The position numbers and the translations under genes are program-made. Under the pieces are notes generated by a model. It saw only the letters and a program-made list of their open reading frames with translations. It was not told where the DNA came from and searched no databases. From NCBI RefSeq assembly GCF_004402695.1, contig NZ_SOFL01000012.1:1-64000 (forward strand): a stretch of DNA of 64,000 nucleotides. Direction: 5' to 3'. Of the stretch, positions 60,447 to 64,000 are shown one piece after another. Positions within the stretch are counted from its first letter, which is position 1, and every line of letters starts with the position of its first letter. Origin of the DNA: Cryobacterium adonitolivorans (GTDB taxonomy: Bacteria > Actinomycetota > Actinomycetes > Actinomycetales > Microbacteriaceae).

Positions 60447-60541
60447 ACCCTATTTCTCCACCGGGCGGTTGTCGGTTAGGCCACCCGGTTAATTCCCGCA
60501 TTCGCAGGATTCTCTGCAGAAACAGTCGTTTTCGCAGGTTT

Positions 60542-61558
60542 CTAGAGCCAGTCCTTGCGTTTGAACACGGCATAGAGCCCGAATCCCATGGCCACCATCA
60601 GGGTGATCGCGAACGGGTATCCGAACTGCCATTTTAGCTCAGGCATGTAGGTGAAGTTCATGCCGTAGATGGTGCCGACCAGGGTGGGGGCGAACAGGAT
60701 CGCCGCCCAGCTGGAGATCTTCTTCACCTCCTCGCTCTGCGCCAGCCCCGTTTCGCTCAACCGGCGGGTCTCGTCGTTCTGGCGTTGGGCGACGAGGGTG
60801 CTGTGCACCGTGAGGGCGTTCTGCAGCAGCTGCCGGAACGCGTCGCCGCGTTCCACGACCCGGATGGTGTGGTCGAGCACGTCGCGCAGGTGCCTGTGCA
60901 GTTCCACATCCACACCGTGCTTCTCGAAGCCCTCCTGCAGCGACTCCAGCATCCCGATCAGCGGCTGGGTGGCGCGTTGGAACTCGATGACCTCGCGGGA
61001 GAGGTCGTAGATGCGCCTGGATACGGCCTGATCCCCGTCGAAGAGCTGGTCCTCGATCTCGTCGATGTCGTTCTCGAGGCCGGCGACCACGGGCGCGTAT
61101 TCGTCGATCACCTGGTCGAGGATCGCGTAGAGCACCGCTTGCGGCCCGAACGCGAGGAGCTCTGGCGTGCTCTCCAACCGGCGGCGCACCGAGACGAGGT
61201 CCGGCGATTCCGCGTGCCGGATGGTCACCACGAAGTCCGGGCCCACGAAGACGTGCAGCTCGCCGAACTCGACCCGCTCGTCCTCATCGAGGTACCTGGC
61301 GGGACGCAGCACCAGGAACAGGGTGTCGGCGTAGCGTTCGATCTTGGCCCGCTGGTGCCCCTTGAGCGCATCCTCAATGGCCAGGTGGTGCAGGGTGAAC
61401 TCGTCGGCCACCGACCTGATCTCGTCATCGGTCGGCCGGTACAGTCCGATCCAGGCGAACCCGGCCTTCTGCTTGAGCACTTCAAAAACGTCTTGCAACG
61501 TTTCCGGGGTTGCCACCCGACGGCCATCCACATAGATCGCGTCATCAATCAGCGCCAC
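60542..61558 (-). CDS. corA: CorA-family magnesium/cobalt transporter
   Basis: 338 residues from a GTG at 61558, with GAGGAG five to six nt upstream. The cytoplasmic N-terminal domain ends in a long helix (VVERGDAFRQLLQNALTVHSTLVAQRQND). Two C-terminal transmembrane helices flank the loop YGMNFTYMPEL. The signature G-M-N is at 299-301. The C-terminus KRKDWL is short. It imports Mg2+ as a pentamer. The gene lies between the helicase-like gene and a membrane protein. Confidence 0.95.
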   Translation of the reverse strand: MALIDDAIYVDGRRVATPETLQDVFEVLKQKAGFAWIGLYRPTDDEIRSVADEFTLHHLAIEDALKGHQRAKIERYADTLFLVLRPARYLDEDERVEFGELHVFVGPDFVVTIRHAESPDLVSVRRRLESTPELLAFGPQAVLYAILDQVIDEYAPVVAGLENDIDEIEDQLFDGDQAVSRRIYDLSREVIEFQRATQPLIGMLESLQEGFEKHGVDVELHRHLRDVLDHTIRVVERGDAFRQLLQNALTVHSTLVAQRQNDETRRLSETGLAQSEEVKKISSWAAILFAPTLVGTIYGMNFTYMPELKWQFGYPFAITLMVAMGFGLYAVFKRKDWL

Positions 61559-61621
61559 TACTGCTCCTCACTCGCCGTACAAGTGTGGCACCGGCCAGGA
61601 GGTGCGGCGCGCACCGGCGTG

Positions 61622-62239
61622 TCAGTGCACCTGGCTGCCTTGGCGTTGCGGGCCCTCGTGCTTGCGGTAGGTAGGGCTGAACGAGAGCAACACCAGGCCG
61701 ACACCGAGAACCAGCTGACCGAGCGCCTGGCCGGGGAGCAGCGAGATGGCGCCGCCGGCCAGGAGAAAGACGGCAGGCAGCACCCGGTAGACGCGGGCGC
61801 GCAGGATGGCGCTGCCCAGCAGCATCCAGCCGACCCCGAACACCGCGGCGGTCAGCAGCAGGCCGAACGCATAGGAGCCGGGCCGTTCGGTGCCGTCGAG
61901 AAGGTCGGGTGCGACGCGGCCCAGGGTCGGGTAGAGAAAGGCCTCCGCCCAGAACTGGCCGCTGATCAGGATGGTGCCGGTTCCCGCCACGGTCGCGGCG
62001 GAGAAACCGAACGGGCCGATCTGCTTGGCGTGGCGCTCGTAGATCGACACCAGCGAGAGGATCAGCAGCAGCGCACCGCCCAGAAGGGCCACCGAACGCA
62101 CGGCGTACAGGGGGCTCTGCACGAGCTCGCTGGCCGGTTCGCCGGCGAGGCGCAGCGCCTGGTCCAGGATGCCGCCGACCAGGAAGGCGGAACCGGCGGC
62201 GAGAGTGGACGGCTTGGCCAGACCTTCGAACCTCTTCAC
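61622..62239 (-). CDS. hypothetical multi-pass membrane protein
   Basis: 205 residues from a GTG at 62239, six nt after AGG, selected over the open frame to 62446 because the upstream part is Gly/Arg/Pro-rich and non-homologous in character. Five or six hydrophobic segments are seen (for example STLAAGSAFLVGGILDQAL, SVALLGGALLLILSLVSI, YAFGLLLTAAVFGVGWMLL). There is no catalytic or transport motif. The C-terminal YRKHEGPQRQGSQVH is basic. Family unknown. Confidence 0.6.
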   Translation of the reverse strand: MKRFEGLAKPSTLAAGSAFLVGGILDQALRLAGEPASELVQSPLYAVRSVALLGGALLLILSLVSIYERHAKQIGPFGFSAATVAGTGTILISGQFWAEAFLYPTLGRVAPDLLDGTERPGSYAFGLLLTAAVFGVGWMLLGSAILRARVYRVLPAVFLLAGGAISLLPGQALGQLVLGVGLVLLSFSPTYRKHEGPQRQGSQVH

Positions 62240-62488
62240 TGCAACCTCACCCACACCTGGAGCCTCGACAGCCCCCGCACGCCGGCGTGCATCCATAAAG
62301 GCTGATCCCGACGATTCTGGCACCGGCGGAGCCCCCGGACAAGGGCCACCCCGGCGTCCCGCCCATGCCGTGTCGTCGAGTTGCGTACCCCTTCGGCCCG
62401 CGAGACGACAGGTCAGGCCCGTTCCCGGTGCCCGCAGAGGCCCCAACTGTCACCTCGGCCGCACTGCCGCCGGCGCTAGGGTGATGGC

Positions 62489-63217
62489 GTGCCCGATGCC
62501 TCCTCCCCCCGCGACGGTATGCAGGACGTCGACCTGTCCACCACCGTTGTGGTGGCGCTGGGCAACCGGGCGCCGACGAAGGCCGACGACCACCGGGCGC
62601 TCGCGGATCTGGTGACCCGGCTGACCGGCGTTGCCGCCGCATCCGTCTCCATCGGCCAGGTGTGCCCGAATTGCGGGCAGTCCGGCCACGGCCCCCTGCG
62701 CGTCGACCTCGGCGACGAGGCGGATGCCGCCCTCACCGTGCATGTGAGCCTCGCCCGGGCCGCCGGGCGGCTCGCCCTTGCGGTCACCGCGGCCGGTCCG
62801 GTGGGCATCGACCTCGAATCCGTCGCCGCACTGGCCAGGGCGCCCCTGGATGACGTGCTGCTCTCCGCGGCCGAAGCGGATGCCGTGGCCGCCCTGCAAC
62901 CGCGGGCGGCCACAGCCGCTGTGGCCGCAATCTGGACCGCCAAAGAGGCGGTGCTCAAGGCCGCCACCGTTGGCCTCCGGGTAGATCCGCGGGACCTCAC
63001 CATCACCCGTGAAACGCCCGTCGCACCCGAGATCGCCCCGGCTGCCGACCCAGCCCCCGACGCCGCTCACCCGCGGCTCATGGACTGGCCGAACGCGCCG
63101 TTCCCCCTCAACGAGTTGCACCTGCTGCTCGTGGCCACTCCGCCGGAATTCGCCGGCACCGTCGCCGTCGTGTGCACCCGGCGGCCCCTGCTGCGCTTCC
63201 TCCCCCACTCGGCTTAG
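62489..63217 (+). CDS. 4'-phosphopantetheinyl transferase (Sfp-type)
   Basis: 242 residues from a GTG at 62489 (another start, ATG at 62519, is possible). The two diagnostic blocks are VGIDLESVAALARAP (Mg2+/CoA) and WTAKEAVLKA with the Lys-Glu catalytic pair. A CPNCGQSGHG stretch near residue 58 is the usual region before strand 4. It transfers phosphopantetheine to carrier proteins of fatty acid, polyketide or peptide synthases. The type III synthase in this window does not need it, so its partner lies elsewhere. Confidence 0.88.
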   Translation: MPDASSPRDGMQDVDLSTTVVVALGNRAPTKADDHRALADLVTRLTGVAAASVSIGQVCPNCGQSGHGPLRVDLGDEADAALTVHVSLARAAGRLALAVTAAGPVGIDLESVAALARAPLDDVLLSAAEADAVAALQPRAATAAVAAIWTAKEAVLKAATVGLRVDPRDLTITRETPVAPEIAPAADPAPDAAHPRLMDWPNAPFPLNELHLLLVATPPEFAGTVAVVCTRRPLLRFLPHSA

Positions 63218-63320
63218 ACCCGACACTCAGGTCGTGATGTGCGCGACCGGCAGTCGGCATCCACATCGATTCTCGACGGTGAGCGGATCATGCAGCCGGA
63301 CCCGGGCCAGGTCAGCGCCC

Positions 63321-63381
63321 GCCGAGTCGCCCCAGAATGCCCCCTGGATGCCCTCGAACGGGGATTTCTCGGCAACTTCGG
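63321..63381. repeat. 61-bp palindromic element, family II, diverged copy
   Basis: It runs from GCCGAGTCGCCCCAGAATGC to TTCTCGGCAACTTCGG. The arms GCCGAGTCGCC and GGCAACTTCGG pair with two mismatches. The interior GCCCC/GGGGA follows the family layout. It lies directly against the next copy. Confidence 0.5.
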
Positions 63382-63441
63382 ATGAGTCGCCGCACAGCGC
63401 CCCTTCGGAGCCCGCCACGGGTGATGATGCGGCAACTCAGC
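63381..63441. repeat. 61-bp palindromic element, family II, good copy
   Basis: TGAGTCGCCGCA (63383-63394) and TGCGGCAACTCA (63428-63439) pair over 12 positions with one mismatch. The left half continues CAGCGCCCCTTCGGAG, shared with the copy at 12109. It lies between converging genes (stops at 63217 and 63459). Confidence 0.65.
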
Positions 63442-63458
63442 AAGTGACCCTCTAGGGA

Positions 63459-64000
63459 TCAGAGGGTGGGCGCAAGCGGCGCCGGGACCGCGGGCTGCAG
63501 TGGCGGCAGGCTCTTGGCCGCCACCCAGCGGGCGACGATCTTGTCGGCGACACCGGTGCCGGAGGCGACGCGGAAGCAGCCGAGCAGGTCGTTGGTGGTA
63601 ACGCTGCCGTGGCGATGGGTGCGGGTGTAGGCACGCAGGGCGGTGAAGAAGGCCTCGTCGCCGATCGCCTGGCGCACGGCGTGCAGGGCCAGCGCCCCGC
63701 GCTTGTAGACCCGATCGTCGAACATGTCGTGCGGGCCGGGGTCGGCCACGACGATGTTCTTGGGCAGCAGGTCCAGTTCGGCGCGGTGCAGCACGGCGTT
63801 CGCGTGGGCGGTCAGTCCGCCGCTGGCTTCGGCCCAGATCCACTCGGCATAGCAGGCGAAGCCCTCGTGCAGCCAGATGTCGGCCCACCGGGTGAGGGTG
63901 AGGCTGTTGCCGAACCACTGGTGCGCCAGCTCGTGTGCGATCAGGCGGTCGCTGCCGTGCAGGCCGTCGACGTGGTTGCGGCCGAACACGGCCAGCCCGT
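63459..64000 (-). CDS. M1-family aminopeptidase, C-terminal part (5' end outside window)
   Basis: The frame enters from the right edge and ends at 63459, giving about 180 residues. The zinc site H-E-L-A-H with the downstream Glu in IWLHEGFACYAEW (HExxH-x18-E) is complete. DDRVYKRGALALHAVR holds the transition-state Tyr. The M1 fold ends soon after, with the C-terminal ERAP-like domain absent or short, as in the small M1 enzymes of actinobacteria. It removes N-terminal residues from peptides. Start and N-terminal domain cannot be seen. Confidence 0.9.
   Translation of the reverse strand, partial: GLAVFGRNHVDGLHGSDRLIAHELAHQWFGNSLTLTRWADIWLHEGFACYAEWIWAEASGGLTAHANAVLHRAELDLLPKNIVVADPGPHDMFDDRVYKRGALALHAVRQAIGDEAFFTALRAYTRTHRHGSVTTNDLLGCFRVASGTGVADKIVARWVAAKSLPPLQPAVPAPLAPTL

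Noticed and set aside
60480-60541. Direct repeat TTCGCAGG near the CorA stop
   Set aside because: Two 8-base matches in a short stretch are expected by chance in this composition and do not form a clear hairpin.

Overview
The window is GC-rich chromosomal DNA from an actinobacterium. The gene set points to the family Microbacteriaceae (a Cryobacterium-like genus is my best guess, not proven). Supporting signs are the dense coding with 1-8 nt gene overlaps, GTG starts, DtxR/IdeR-type iron boxes, -10 boxes 6-8 nt from start codons (leaderless mRNAs), a SepX/GlpR-type division protein next to rimJ and galU, and an interspersed palindrome that resembles repeats I remember from this family. Nothing looks like a prophage, plasmid or CRISPR locus. 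The only transposon trace is the end of an IS30-like element at the left edge.

Layout. 0-0.1 kb: IS30-like end. 0.2-6.1 kb: a two-domain methyltransferase, then a type III polyketide synthase / methyltransferase / FAD-monooxygenase operon resembling the alkylresorcinol (srsABC) type, with a PAP2 phosphatase upstream. 6.2-15.6 kb: housekeeping and accessory genes (cyclic-nucleotide-type phosphodiesterase, Stealth phosphotransferase, DUF255 thioredoxin-like protein, J-domain membrane protein, PnuC, FMN reductase, aldo/keto reductase). 15.7-19.6 kb: an iron-regulated Fbp-type ferric iron ABC transporter. 19.7-23.8 kb: the RNA helicase HrpA. 23.8-28.8 kb: a MarR/DoxX pair and a polar amino-acid ABC transporter with two tandem paralogous binding proteins. 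29-33.1 kb: an iron-siderophore ABC transporter with two iron boxes. 33.1-40.9 kb: PhzF, sulfurtransferase, MFS, two aldo/keto reductases, a Vsr-like-fold protein and two broken genes. 40.9-49.7 kb: DUF4349, acyl-CoA dehydrogenase, ThrE-type exporter, baeRF-like protein, ABC1/UbiB kinase and several small proteins. 49.9-51.7 kb: a secreted GH53 galactanase with a paired LacI-like operator. 51.8-56.2 kb: tRNA-Ala and the sepX-rimJ-galU / fthC-fmdB-mscL block. 56.4-64 kb: a very large helicase-like protein with degenerate ATP-binding motifs, CorA, a phosphopantetheinyl transferase and the end of an M1 aminopeptidase.

The most notable signals are structural. (1) Six intergenic palindromes, each exactly 61 bp, lie between 23.8 and 39.1 kb. 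Their arms show compensatory changes, and most copies look like bidirectional terminators. (2) A second palindrome family, also about 61 bp, occurs in at least five copies. (3) An alpha/beta hydrolase gene carries its catalytic nucleophile segment (about 110 bp) inverted in place. (4) A short-chain dehydrogenase has lost its catalytic core and its normal start codon beside one of the palindromes. (5) A 1251-residue SF1-helicase relative has Gly in place of the P-loop Lys and lacks the Walker B Glu. (6) hrpA has an in-frame insertion that is itself a palindromic repeat. Coordinates and translations come from the sequence. Family assignments are from memory of conserved motifs, without database searches.
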